From: Rhizobiaceae bacterium | GTDB taxonomy: Bacteria; Pseudomonadota; Alphaproteobacteria; Rhizobiales; Rhizobiaceae | Length of the DNA: 64,000 nucleotides | Direction: 5' to 3' | Assembly (NCBI GenBank): GCA_014238155.1 | Contig: JABABQ010000067.1 | Coordinates: forward strand, 62,001-126,000 | In this document: piece by piece, positions 1-8,597 of the stretch | Position numbering within the stretch: the stretch's first letter is position 1 | Layout: each line of letters opens with the position of its first letter | The notes under the pieces: model-generated | Databases searched by the model: none | Told to the model about the DNA's origin: nothing | What the model saw: only the letters and a program-made list of their open reading frames with translations | Program-made: the position numbers and the translations under genes

Positions 1-2
1 CA

Positions 3-116
3 GAGGTGGTATTACTGCGCATTGGCAAAACGTCTTTCAGGCTTGAGTGCTGGCGTTCGTTTTCTCCCTATGTTTGGGATCTGCTGATCGATGGCGCTCA
101 AGACGCACATATCTAA
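3..116 (+). CDS. possible 3' end of an unidentified upstream gene (partial)
   Basis: An open frame enters the window from the left and ends at a TAA. It encodes about 37 residues beginning EVVLLRIGKTSFRLEC, which resembles the strand-rich C-terminus of hotdog-fold thioesterases, but the fragment is too short to assign. The rest of the space up to the next gene, about 100 bases, shows no clear feature. This is a weak call based only on an open frame and loose resemblance. Confidence 0.25.
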   Translation, partial: EVVLLRIGKTSFRLECWRSFSPYVWDLLIDGAQDAHI

Positions 117-224
117 CAACTGTATCTATCAAGCAGAATATTTTGGGCGAAGCGATGGACTGTATCTGCGCTTTCGCTTAACTAAAGCCGTTAATGTTTA
201 AAGCAAACCCGGTGCGCCCTGAAT

Positions 225-1466
225 ATGGCTTCAAACAGCAACAGTGTGGAACGTCGCGCCGTATTCTTTATCGGGGGGTTCGACCCGAAATCTCCCGAAG
301 AATTTTATACCCGCATGGATCGCGAAAACCAGCGCTTTGAGGAATTGTGGGGCGCCACAGTTGCACGGCAGAAACTGGTATCAAATGACCACGATATTAT
401 GCGGTGCCGATTTTATACAGCAGGACAAGATCACGGCCATAAGTGGTCAGCCCAAACCGACTTTAACTTCATGACGCTCGACGACATTGTTCTGAAAGAT
501 TTTGCTCGCCCACTCTATGTCAGATTGTGGCGATATACCAAGGCGTTTGCTGATTACATGTTAAGTGGGACTGCGTTCAAGTTTGTGCGGCATGGCTGGC
601 GGTTTTCGATTTATTTTTTCTATCCTGCGGTGATGATGTTGGCTTCATTATTTTTCAGCCTGTGGATTGCCGGTTTGGCCAGCAGTTTGGTTGGCTGGAC
701 CGAGATTTTGTTCTCGGCTGCAGTGACAGCTGTTTCTTTCGTTGTACTTCTTGTTGGCTGTTACCACCTGTTGTTGAAACGATACCATGTGCTGCATTTG
801 GCGGATTTGTGGAGTTTTTCCCGCGAGTATCTGCACCGCCAGCGCGCCGATATGGATGACAAACTGGACCGACTTGCCGATCGGGTTTTCCAGGCGGTGT
901 CCTGCGGAGAATATGATGAAGTACTGACGATAGGGCACAGCACTGGTGGCGCGCTTATTCTCGATGCCTCTGCACGCGTGCTGGAGAGGCATCCCGAATT
1001 TTCAGATCTGGAAAGCAATCTCACGGTCTTAACGATCGGATCCACCGGTCTGAAAATCGGCATGCACCCTTCAGCGGAATGGTTTCGAGACCGGCTTGAA
1101 AATCTGTTTTCCCAAACGTCGACCCGTTGGCTGGAATATCAGTGCATCATGGACATCATTAACTTCTACAGGACGGTGCCGAGCGAAATCATGGGTTTCG
1201 ACCAATCGATGCAGCATCCAATGGTCACCAAGCGTGTTCAAATCAGCGCACTGGTCGAACCGGAAGTTTATGAGCGCATGAAGCGCAATTATTTTCGCGT
1301 CCACTATCAATTTGTGTTCGGTAACACGCGCAAATATATCTATGATTTTCCTGCAATCTGTTTTGGACCAGCAAAGCTGATGTGGCGTATTCTTTATGGC
1401 GGCAAGTCCAGACTGGAGAACCCCTTCATGGATAATTTGTCGGGCATTAAAGAGGTGCAAAAATGA
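225..1466 (+). CDS. membrane-anchored alpha/beta hydrolase-like protein
   Basis: A 413-residue protein of unknown substrate. Two strongly hydrophobic segments (about residues 128-153 and 159-184) form a membrane hairpin in the middle of the chain. The C-terminal half carries a serine-hydrolase nucleophile elbow, GHSTGG, at about 237-242, after a strand reading EVLTI. The N-terminus (FFIGGFDPKSPE) looks like the first strand and loop of an alpha/beta-hydrolase fold, so the membrane hairpin seems inserted in the fold. The stop overlaps the start of the following methyltransferase-like gene in an ATGA junction, so the two are probably translated together. A lipase/esterase-like activity at the inner membrane is inference; the family is not one I can name. 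Confidence 0.75.
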   Translation: MASNSNSVERRAVFFIGGFDPKSPEEFYTRMDRENQRFEELWGATVARQKLVSNDHDIMRCRFYTAGQDHGHKWSAQTDFNFMTLDDIVLKDFARPLYVRLWRYTKAFADYMLSGTAFKFVRHGWRFSIYFFYPAVMMLASLFFSLWIAGLASSLVGWTEILFSAAVTAVSFVVLLVGCYHLLLKRYHVLHLADLWSFSREYLHRQRADMDDKLDRLADRVFQAVSCGEYDEVLTIGHSTGGALILDASARVLERHPEFSDLESNLTVLTIGSTGLKIGMHPSAEWFRDRLENLFSQTSTRWLEYQCIMDIINFYRTVPSEIMGFDQSMQHPMVTKRVQISALVEPEVYERMKRNYFRVHYQFVFGNTRKYIYDFPAICFGPAKLMWRILYGGKSRLENPFMDNLSGIKEVQK

Positions 1467-2047
1467 CCGAATTGACCGCAGCATTGATTTGGGCTGCAGG
1501 TATTGTTGCCTGGACAATTATTCGCTGGCCACACCATCGCAAGGCCCGTCGCACGCAAACGGTAACGGACCAACGCAGTGTTATGGAGAGATTTTCTCTT
1601 GGGCTGACGATTGTCGGCCTGGTCATCCTGCCGGCGTTGCATCTGTCGACCGGAATGTTTGACTTTGCCGACAATCCGTTCTGGTCATCCGCCGGCTGGC
1701 TTGGGTTGTTGGCAATGATCGCATTTCTCTATCTGTTTTATCGCAGTCACAAGGATCTGGCGCGCAACTGGTCGGTCTCACTGGAAATCCGCAAGGATCA
1801 TCAATTGGTGGATACCGGTGTCTACAGAACAATCCGGCATCCAATGTACACTTCCTTTTGGCTATGGGGCATTGCACAATTTTTGCTGATCCCAAACTGG
1901 ATCGCTGGTCTGTCCGGTCTGATCAGCATTGCGGTGCTTTATTTCAGCCGCATTGGTGCGGAAGAAAGAATGATGCATCAGCAATTTGGTGCTGCTTATG
2001 AGGAATATTGCCGCAACACCTACCGGCTAGTGCCAAAATTTTTTTAA
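1463..2047 (+). CDS. isoprenylcysteine carboxyl methyltransferase (ICMT/PEMT)-family membrane protein
   Basis: A 194-residue integral membrane protein with about four or five hydrophobic segments. The C-terminal half shows the ICMT/phospholipid-methyltransferase pattern: a TGVYRTIRHPMYTSFW segment, where the RHP(M)Y motif binds S-adenosylmethionine, followed by a GAEERMMHQQFGAAYEEYC segment with the paired glutamates typical of the family. Bacterial members methylate unknown small or lipid substrates; bacteria do not prenylate proteins through this route. Its start overlaps the stop of the upstream hydrolase by four bases, so the two genes are translationally coupled and may act on the same lipid-like substrate, which is inference. 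Confidence 0.85.
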   Translation: MTELTAALIWAAGIVAWTIIRWPHHRKARRTQTVTDQRSVMERFSLGLTIVGLVILPALHLSTGMFDFADNPFWSSAGWLGLLAMIAFLYLFYRSHKDLARNWSVSLEIRKDHQLVDTGVYRTIRHPMYTSFWLWGIAQFLLIPNWIAGLSGLISIAVLYFSRIGAEERMMHQQFGAAYEEYCRNTYRLVPKFF

Positions 2048-2098
2048 CACTGGAATTCAACGCGCCCGATATGGTTCTCCCTGCCAGGATACTGGAAG

Positions 2099-2791
2099 AT
2101 GACACGACGAATTGAAAATATCTGTTTGATAGTTGTCATGTTGCTTTGTGGCGCAACGTGGGTAGTCGGATGGAACAGCGACGCGTTTGCACAAGAACAT
2201 GCCAATCGCAGTCGACCAAAGGGCGACATCGTGCTGGTTCGTGGCGGCTTCAACATATTTTCGGAAGGACTGGACAGCATTGCTGGTGAACTTGCCCGAC
2301 GCGGCATTGCTGCGCGGCTATACAGACACCGCCAAGGCTCCCAGATTGTTAGCTCGATACTCGAAAACCAAAGGAGATACGGTCAGCATCCGATTATTCT
2401 GATCGGCCATTCCTGGGGAGCAAACAGAATTCTAAATGTTGCACGCATCTTGAACAAACATGGATTGAAAGTCCGTTATATGGTGACAATCGCCGCCACC
2501 GATCCGATTCCTGCCTCGCGCAATATCCAAAAACTCACCAACTACTACTTCAAATATAATGGCTGGGGCGAACCGGTTGAAGCCGTCGCCGGATTTCCGG
2601 GCTCACTGACCAACATTGATATGTCGACCACGGCTGAAGTTCATCACTTCAATGTTGATGAATACCCGCAATTGCAGTCACAGATCATCAACAATGTGGT
2701 TCGGTTTTTGCAGGCCAAGAAAGTCACACAACGATCGTCGATCAGATGGATGGCTCATTCGGCGGCAGTCGGAACCAAGCCCGAAGGATAG
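2099..2791 (+). CDS. exported alpha/beta hydrolase-like protein
   Basis: A 230-residue protein with an N-terminal hydrophobic segment (residues about 8-25) ending near AFAQE, consistent with a Sec signal peptide. The mature part begins with a strand (GDIVLVRGG) and has a nucleophile-elbow motif GHSWGA at about 103-108, as in alpha/beta hydrolases. A late HHF in VHHFNVDEYP is a candidate catalytic histidine. It follows the two preceding genes by about 50 bp in the same direction, so the three may form one unit. Its last 37 bases overlap the end of the convergent desaturase gene. The substrate is unknown. Confidence 0.75.
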   Translation: MTRRIENICLIVVMLLCGATWVVGWNSDAFAQEHANRSRPKGDIVLVRGGFNIFSEGLDSIAGELARRGIAARLYRHRQGSQIVSSILENQRRYGQHPIILIGHSWGANRILNVARILNKHGLKVRYMVTIAATDPIPASRNIQKLTNYYFKYNGWGEPVEAVAGFPGSLTNIDMSTTAEVHHFNVDEYPQLQSQIINNVVRFLQAKKVTQRSSIRWMAHSAAVGTKPEG

Positions 2792-3795
2792 CCCTTTTTC
2801 GAACGGTTTGAAGATGCCCTGACATTCACCGGCTGGGCGCCATGCGCCGTGACAGGAAAATGGGCGATATTCTGAATCAGGTGATCGCGATGTTGCACCT
2901 GGCGATAGGCCTCATCTTTTTCCATCAAAAACCGGTGTGCGGAACCCTGCTTCCACCACGGCACTGTAGGGTGAAGATGGTGCAACGCATGCCAGGCATC
3001 ACCGGCAGGGTGCAACAGCGCGTGGTCCAACAGTCCAAGATTGTTAAATGTGGTTTCACGCACCGTATCGCCCCGCTGATAATCATGTTCTGAAAATTCA
3101 GCAATGCTGCGCAAGAAGGGCAGTATCAGAAACATCGATACAGACCAGATCAGGGTGGCATAGGCCGCAAATTGCCAGGATACAAAAGCCGTTAGTCCGG
3201 CCAACACGCTTGCATGCCAGGCCAGAAATATGACCAGTTGCCGGGAGCTTGACTTAACCTCATTGTAGAACTCACGAACGTAACTCGGCATCCAAACAAG
3301 GATGGCGTAGATCAGCTGTCCGTTGCTGTTGATTTCAATGCCACTGGCACCGATGCGCTCAAGCCTTTCCTTGCAGGGATCTCCATGAGCTCCAAAGTCG
3401 CCATGATGGGCACTGTGAAACTCCCGATATTGCATAACGTCCTGCAGCATGGGCCAGGCCGCCAGCAAATTTGTCATCCTGTCATTGAAAACCTTGTCGG
3501 CACAAAAGTTGTTATGGCTGCCAAAATGGACAATGTTCTCAAGTGCGCGCATTTGCCGCGTCACCACGATCAGGCTCAGTAAAGTGATTACGGCGGCGAT
3601 TATCGGCGTATCTAGAAACCGTAATGCTGCATATCCGGCAGTGATCGCTGCATAGATTGCCGACAGATTCACGAAAGTCAGGGAGATACCCTTCCAGACG
3701 GATTTTTCACAATATTGGCGCCGAAACAACTGTTTGTCGTCGCGTGTTAGAGCAGATCGATAGCCCTGTTCATAGTTTTTGCTTGATTGGTCCAT
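2755..3795 (-). CDS. fatty acid desaturase family protein
   Basis: A 346-residue membrane di-iron enzyme of the fatty-acid desaturase/hydroxylase superfamily. Three histidine clusters are visible: HFGSHNN after the first pair of membrane segments, HSAHHGDFGAHGD, and HALHHLHP near the C-terminus, as expected for ligands of the di-iron centre. Hydrophobic pairs before the first and between the second and third boxes fit four membrane crossings. I chose the ATG preceded by GAGGG six bases upstream; an ATG 57 bases further out lacks such a site. The acyl substrate and regiospecificity cannot be read from the sequence. It is convergent with, and slightly overlaps, the exported hydrolase. Confidence 0.88.
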   Translation of the reverse strand: MDQSSKNYEQGYRSALTRDDKQLFRRQYCEKSVWKGISLTFVNLSAIYAAITAGYAALRFLDTPIIAAVITLLSLIVVTRQMRALENIVHFGSHNNFCADKVFNDRMTNLLAAWPMLQDVMQYREFHSAHHGDFGAHGDPCKERLERIGASGIEINSNGQLIYAILVWMPSYVREFYNEVKSSSRQLVIFLAWHASVLAGLTAFVSWQFAAYATLIWSVSMFLILPFLRSIAEFSEHDYQRGDTVRETTFNNLGLLDHALLHPAGDAWHALHHLHPTVPWWKQGSAHRFLMEKDEAYRQVQHRDHLIQNIAHFPVTAHGAQPVNVRASSNRSKKGYPSGLVPTAAE

Positions 3796-3963
3796 GATAA
3801 TCCCTCGATATTTTGACCGTTTCGGCCTCGCTTTGACCGATTTAGGCGACATTGCATAAGCCGCCAGGTCTTCAACTGCATGAAATGCCGATTACGACGA
3901 ATTATCGGTTCCACGTGCGGTTGAAGAATATAATGTGCTATTGAACATTAAGGAGGCTTTAAT

Positions 3964-4881
3964 ATGTTGGACTATGCTCATCTTGAGGCATTGCTCGCAG
4001 TGGAGCGGGAGAGGAGTTTTGAGGGAGCTGCGCGCTCGCTGGGAATTACTTCATCCGCTGTCTCTCAACGCATAAAGCTTCTTGAGGAACGAATTGGCGC
4101 TGTCACACTCAATCGTCAGACTCCGGTAACCACAACCGAAGTGGGTGCCGAACTGTGTCGGCATGCCGAAATGGTGCTGATGCTTGAGGGCGAAGTGATC
4201 CAACGAAATCGCCAGGAGCTTGGATATGCCGTTGAAGATTTCCGCAACATCAAGATCGCGGTCAATGACGACAGCCTGTCCAGCTGGTTCATGGGAATTC
4301 TGAAAGCCAACGCTGCATCAGACAACCCATACTTGCTTGAAATATCCATCGCTGATCAGGACTACTCCATCGATCAAATGAAGGCCGGTTCAGCGCTGGC
4401 AGCGATCTCGATTCACAAGAATCCGGTTCAGGGTTTTCAGAGCACTTATTTGGGCACCCACATCTATCGGGCGACAGCCAGTCCGAATTTCATCGATCGA
4501 TATTTTCCCGCCGGTGTCACGGTCGAAACGCTGCAACACGCCCCTTCGTTGCGATACAGTTCACAGGACGACTTGCAGATCCAGTGGATCGAGCAGGTGT
4601 TTAACGCGAAAGTATTTCCCCACAGCCACACAATTCCTTCCTCACATGGTTTTGTTGATGCCTGTTTGGAGGATGTCGCGTGGGGCATGCACCCTGCCCT
4701 GATGGTCGATGATTATATTGCCGAGGGAAAATTGAGAGAACTCGTACCCGGTCAGACACTCAACAAACCTTTGTACTGGCACTGCAGTCGGGTGATTGCT
4801 GAACCGTTTAAGAATTTTACCAATACAGTTCTTGAAGAAGCTCGAAGATTGTTGGACCAGTCGCCTCAACAACAGGGCTAA
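3964..4881 (+). CDS. LysR-family regulator, ArgP/IciA-like
   Basis: A 305-residue LysR-type regulator. The N-terminal winged helix (about residues 1-60, with SLGITSSAVSQRIKLLEERIG as its recognition region) and the opening MLDYAHLEALLAVERERSFEGAA match the ArgP (IciA) subfamily. ArgP normally controls the lysine/arginine exporter lysE/argO, which often lies divergently beside it. Here the divergent neighbour is the fatty-acid desaturase, about 170 bp away, and no LysE-type exporter is visible. A good AGGAGG site precedes the ATG. The effector and targets are therefore uncertain; the name rests on N-terminal resemblance. Confidence 0.85.
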   Translation: MLDYAHLEALLAVERERSFEGAARSLGITSSAVSQRIKLLEERIGAVTLNRQTPVTTTEVGAELCRHAEMVLMLEGEVIQRNRQELGYAVEDFRNIKIAVNDDSLSSWFMGILKANAASDNPYLLEISIADQDYSIDQMKAGSALAAISIHKNPVQGFQSTYLGTHIYRATASPNFIDRYFPAGVTVETLQHAPSLRYSSQDDLQIQWIEQVFNAKVFPHSHTIPSSHGFVDACLEDVAWGMHPALMVDDYIAEGKLRELVPGQTLNKPLYWHCSRVIAEPFKNFTNTVLEEARRLLDQSPQQQG

Positions 4882-5943
4882 AGAGATTCAACCTGTGCCC
4901 GACCTGAAGACAAGTGTGATAGTTGTGAACTTATCAATCCGCTGCAATTCTTGACCTGTGACAAAGCAGGCTTTTCGACAAACCGCCAAGATAAAATTGC
5001 AACCGGTAAGGTCAATGCCAGCGTAAAACATCCCAATACATAAGGGATTATTGCAGGATTCATGCCGTATATTGCCTGGCTATCGGAAAGTTCATTACAT
5101 AGGTTCTGTAAGAATAGTTTCCAAATTTACCGTAAGATTTCAATGGTGCAATGTTCATAACCGCAATCCAGATGAACGAATAACCATTGGCAAGAACGCC
5201 CGGTAAATAATTTATACTGAGTCCCAAAGACAGCCAAAACAGCGTTCTCAGGAATGCAACGGCCACGACACCGTTGGGTGGAAAATTGCGATAGGCCCAC
5301 ATCAAACTGCCAATCAGGAAGCTGGCAGAGAAGTTCATCAGGTGTTCCAATCCACCGTTCTCGACGCTGTTATCGAGAAGCTCCTGAACGACGATCAAAC
5401 CGATAAATGCAGCAAACATCGCCCCTCCTTTACTCTGCAAAGAACGTTTGATGAAGAGAATGGCGGCAATCGGAAACACTGCGTAAATCACCATTTCAAA
5501 GCGCAATGTCCAGACCGGCAATTTGACAGCATTGGCAACGGGATGAGTTGCAAACACCCCGGGCAATGAGACCGAAGCATCGAGAAACACAACCGATCGG
5601 ATCAGATAGAACCAAGTAATGGTGTCGCTGATATAAGTCGCCAAAGGCAATGCCATAACCAATGGCCCAAGGGTCATCATCAGACCAAGGCTGACAGTGA
5701 TCAGCGCAGTATAAATTTGCAGCACTCGCGCCATGGCAAACCGTGCCAGATTTTGACTTCGCTCAAGACTGGCTGTGATCAAAAATCCGCTGAAAACGAA
5801 AAACACGGCGAGCAGCAGATCGGCTGTGAGACGAAAATCCTGGGTAGAACTTCAGAAGGTCTATTGATGATCGGAACAGCGAGCAAACAACAGGCAAACA
5901 GGATTCCTGCGGTCTCAATCAGACGTAAAAAAATTGAAACCAT
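4878..5943 (-). pseudogene. acyltransferase-3 (OafA/YrhL-type) membrane protein, frameshifted
   Basis: Three consecutive reading frames on this strand together make one acyltransferase-3 protein. The first has a hydrophobic segment (AGILFACCLLAVPII). The second starts inside FFVFSGFLITASLERSQ, the family's second membrane segment, and runs to YSYRTYVMNFPIARQYTA. The third continues with IIPYVLGCFTLALTLPV and ends SWRFVEKPAL, the usual C-terminal motif. Shifts are needed near position 5830 and at 5060-5063, where the TGA of one frame overlaps an ATG of the next. Members acylate cell-surface or small sugars with an integral-membrane active site; the usual N-terminal histidine is not clear here. 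Decay is the simplest reading, although a sequencing error cannot be excluded. Confidence 0.7.
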
Positions 5944-6107
5944 TTTCCCGGGCTTCTCAGACCCTGCCCGGCATTTATTTGGTTTTTCTCCATACAAATC
6001 GTTCCAGATAATGGCATTTTGATTAAAATGGGGAGCAAAGTCGCTGGATATAATAAACACCCGTTCAACCATAGAGCGGATTAACCGTATGATAACAATG
6101 TTTTACA

Positions 6108-7202
6108 TTATATTGTATCGACGTCTATTGCGGTGCCTGTTGTGGCCGATAATTCGGCTGCTTGGCCGACCCGCACCGACCATAATCCATCTACTAAACT
6201 TACCTCAGGGGTCTGAATTTCACCCTTTACCAGTTTCAGAAATCGCTGATGCTGGAAGAAACTGGACCCATGATGATCTCCTGCCTGCAGAATTGAATGG
6301 TCTACTTCAATCGGCTCAATCCGCTCTTGTTTTTCCGCCCTGTTGGAATAGACCAATTGAGCAGTCTGTTCCTGACAGTCTTTTGAGAAACGCGCCGGCC
6401 CCGGAACACAGGCATCAATGCGCGCCGCGGTACCGGTGACCGAAATCACTTCCTGCCATTTTGACCCTTCTGCAAACATGCACAGATCCAGCATGCCTCT
6501 TGTGCCGTTCTCAAATTCGATGATGACGAAGGCATTGTCGAGAATGTCTGGCGTCTTGCCATCATAAGTTTCATCTTGATGATTGACGTCAGCAGCTGCG
6601 GATGCAAATACCCGAACCGGGTCGCTATCCATGGCCAGCCGCATCAAATCCCAAAAGTGGCAACATTTTTCAACCAGCGTTCCACCTGTTCGGCTGTTAA
6701 ACCGATTCCAATCGCCAATCTTTGGCAGAAACGGAAATCGATGTTCGCGGATCGACATCATCTGGGCTGCACCCGCGGTTCCCTTGTGAACTTCTTCCAA
6801 CAGGCGCTGAACAGGAGGCATATAGCGGTATTCCATTGCCACCCATACCGGGGCGTTGACCGACGCAAAGCGGGTTATGATGTCGCGACAATCTGTAGCC
6901 GAAGTGCAAAGAGGTTTTTCGCAGAGCAGCGGCTTATTTGCAGCGAACAGGTCGAGCAAGATACCATGATGGGTGTCGTTGGGTGACACAATGACATAGG
7001 CGTCGCACATATCCGCCGACAACATATCTTTGTAATCGCTGAAGGTGGAAATCGCACCTGTTGCCAATTCGGCGGATAGTTGGCGCATTTCGTCGTCTGG
7101 ATCAGCGATCGCGGTGACGCTTGCCCCGTCCAGCAAATTCAAATTTCTGATATGTTCCTGACCCATCATGCCCGAGCCAATCAATCCGTAACGAACGGTC
7201 AC
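6108..7202 (-). CDS. Gfo/Idh/MocA-family NAD(P)-dependent oxidoreductase
   Basis: A 364-residue sugar/inositol dehydrogenase-type enzyme. The N-terminal Rossmann fold shows YGLIGSGMMGQEH (nucleotide-binding glycines at about 8-13), followed by the family's EKPL motif at about residue 95, whose lysine lies in the active site. The C-terminal part fits the substrate-binding alpha/beta domain. The start is a GTG directly after the TAA of the upstream isomerase-like gene, with GGAG seven bases before it, so it is the last gene of a tightly packed three-gene unit (aldolase, isomerase-like, oxidoreductase). A role in oxidising a sugar or sugar acid is family-based; the substrate is unknown. Confidence 0.88.
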   Translation of the reverse strand: MTVRYGLIGSGMMGQEHIRNLNLLDGASVTAIADPDDEMRQLSAELATGAISTFSDYKDMLSADMCDAYVIVSPNDTHHGILLDLFAANKPLLCEKPLCTSATDCRDIITRFASVNAPVWVAMEYRYMPPVQRLLEEVHKGTAGAAQMMSIREHRFPFLPKIGDWNRFNSRTGGTLVEKCCHFWDLMRLAMDSDPVRVFASAAADVNHQDETYDGKTPDILDNAFVIIEFENGTRGMLDLCMFAEGSKWQEVISVTGTAARIDACVPGPARFSKDCQEQTAQLVYSNRAEKQERIEPIEVDHSILQAGDHHGSSFFQHQRFLKLVKGEIQTPEVSLVDGLWSVRVGQAAELSATTGTAIDVDTI

Positions 7203-8591
7203 TTATATCTCCAATACCGGAAGCTGCAGGACAGCTGCGACTTCCCGCAACGTCTGGCGATGATCGCCATAGCTCAAGGCCATATGGTGTTCGATGCCAC
7301 TGTTTAATATGTCAGGCAATGTATCGGCCACCGGCCGGTCAAATCGCACCACGCCCGATGTTCCGGTGAAGGCCATGGGTCGTTGCAGCATTTCGCCACT
7401 ACAAATCACCATTTTGGCTTCTCCAAACGCTTGCGACATACGCATCAACGTCACCCGTCCAGGTTTCAACGGAAATTCATACAGCAAAGGCATTTTTCGG
7501 TTGGTGTGAATGGTAGCTGACGGGGTTACCTGCTCGTCCCGCATCGACAAAGGCGCCTGACCGCAATGCCAGACCACACCGGAATCGTCGTCAATATCCA
7601 TGTCCACCAGATCGGTTAAAAAAACCGGCATATTGGATACTTCCTGCAGGATTAACTGGGTCAACGCACCGTAGACATCCGCTTCACATGCGCAAGGAAT
7701 CTTATTTTCACCCAGCATCGCTGCCGGACCGCAGATCGCGCCGCCATATTCAGTAAAAGTTTCGGGCCAACAACGCAGCGCAAAAGCCTGATAGTTTCCC
7801 GATTTCCGAATGCCATCGAGAGCCACTTTCAGCCGCAGGGATTTGTCCAGTTCCGCCTGATCGACCTGATCCAGATCGGCAAGCGCTTCTGCTGCTAATT
7901 TGTGCACATCAGCAACATCATCAGCATCGGCTTGCTTTGCCCGATCAAACAGGTCCGGCAATTGCAGTTCATCTACACTGACACCTGACAATTCGCGCAT
8001 CTTGTCGGCATCATAATCGCAGGTGTCAAATCCGTCAGGATGTGCACCAATCCGTCCGATGCGTTGTCCCTGCAATCTCGCAACCACAGCCTTGGCCGCT
8101 TCGCTGCCCGCTACCTGCGGAACCGATGCTTGCAATTCTGCAGTTTCGACGGAACCATCGAACAGTGCCGTTATTTGTTCATCTGCAACAGAAGTTGGAT
8201 CAGCATAAAGCCATGAGAATTTTCTATCGCGCAAACCCAGCGCGTGACTGGCCAGATTAAGTCCACAGAACGAATTCAGCCGCAGCCGGTCACCTTCACG
8301 AAGCTCAGGCACGGCCCAAATTGAGACTGGGACGTCAAGCCTGGTCGCGGCTTCCGCGATCATCGCGGCGTCGGTAAACGTCACCTGCAGAACCAGCAAA
8401 TGCTCCACTTCTTCTTGCTGCAGTTGTGCCACAGCGTCGCGGCCGGCTTCCCCATCCATTAAAATTGTGCGCGGACCGACAATCTCGCCTCCCCAGCGAT
8501 CCAGTGCGCTGAGCATAGCGGAGAGTTTTTCTTCGGCCAGCGCGACATCAAATGTCTGGCGCCCAATGGGAAGAATTCCAATCCTAGGCAT
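7203..8591 (-). CDS. L-fucose/L-arabinose isomerase-like protein
   Basis: A 462-residue protein resembling the L-fucose isomerase superfamily: an N-terminal alpha/beta part (MPRIGILPIGRQTFDVALAE) and later LKVALDGIRKSGNYQAFALRCWPE with a conserved-looking acid and the CWPE segment, followed by the ICGPAAMLGENKIPCACEAD region typical of the C-terminal domain. Fucose-isomerase relatives interconvert aldoses and ketoses with a metal ion, but many family members are isolated homologues without known activity. The gene lies between the aldolase and the oxidoreductase with almost no spacing, and GAGG precedes its ATG. A ketose/aldose isomerase step in one sugar pathway is the likely job, as inference. 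Confidence 0.8.
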   Translation of the reverse strand: MPRIGILPIGRQTFDVALAEEKLSAMLSALDRWGGEIVGPRTILMDGEAGRDAVAQLQQEEVEHLLVLQVTFTDAAMIAEAATRLDVPVSIWAVPELREGDRLRLNSFCGLNLASHALGLRDRKFSWLYADPTSVADEQITALFDGSVETAELQASVPQVAGSEAAKAVVARLQGQRIGRIGAHPDGFDTCDYDADKMRELSGVSVDELQLPDLFDRAKQADADDVADVHKLAAEALADLDQVDQAELDKSLRLKVALDGIRKSGNYQAFALRCWPETFTEYGGAICGPAAMLGENKIPCACEADVYGALTQLILQEVSNMPVFLTDLVDMDIDDDSGVVWHCGQAPLSMRDEQVTPSATIHTNRKMPLLYEFPLKPGRVTLMRMSQAFGEAKMVICSGEMLQRPMAFTGTSGVVRFDRPVADTLPDILNSGIEHHMALSYGDHRQTLREVAAVLQLPVLEI

Positions 8592-8597
8592 CGATCC

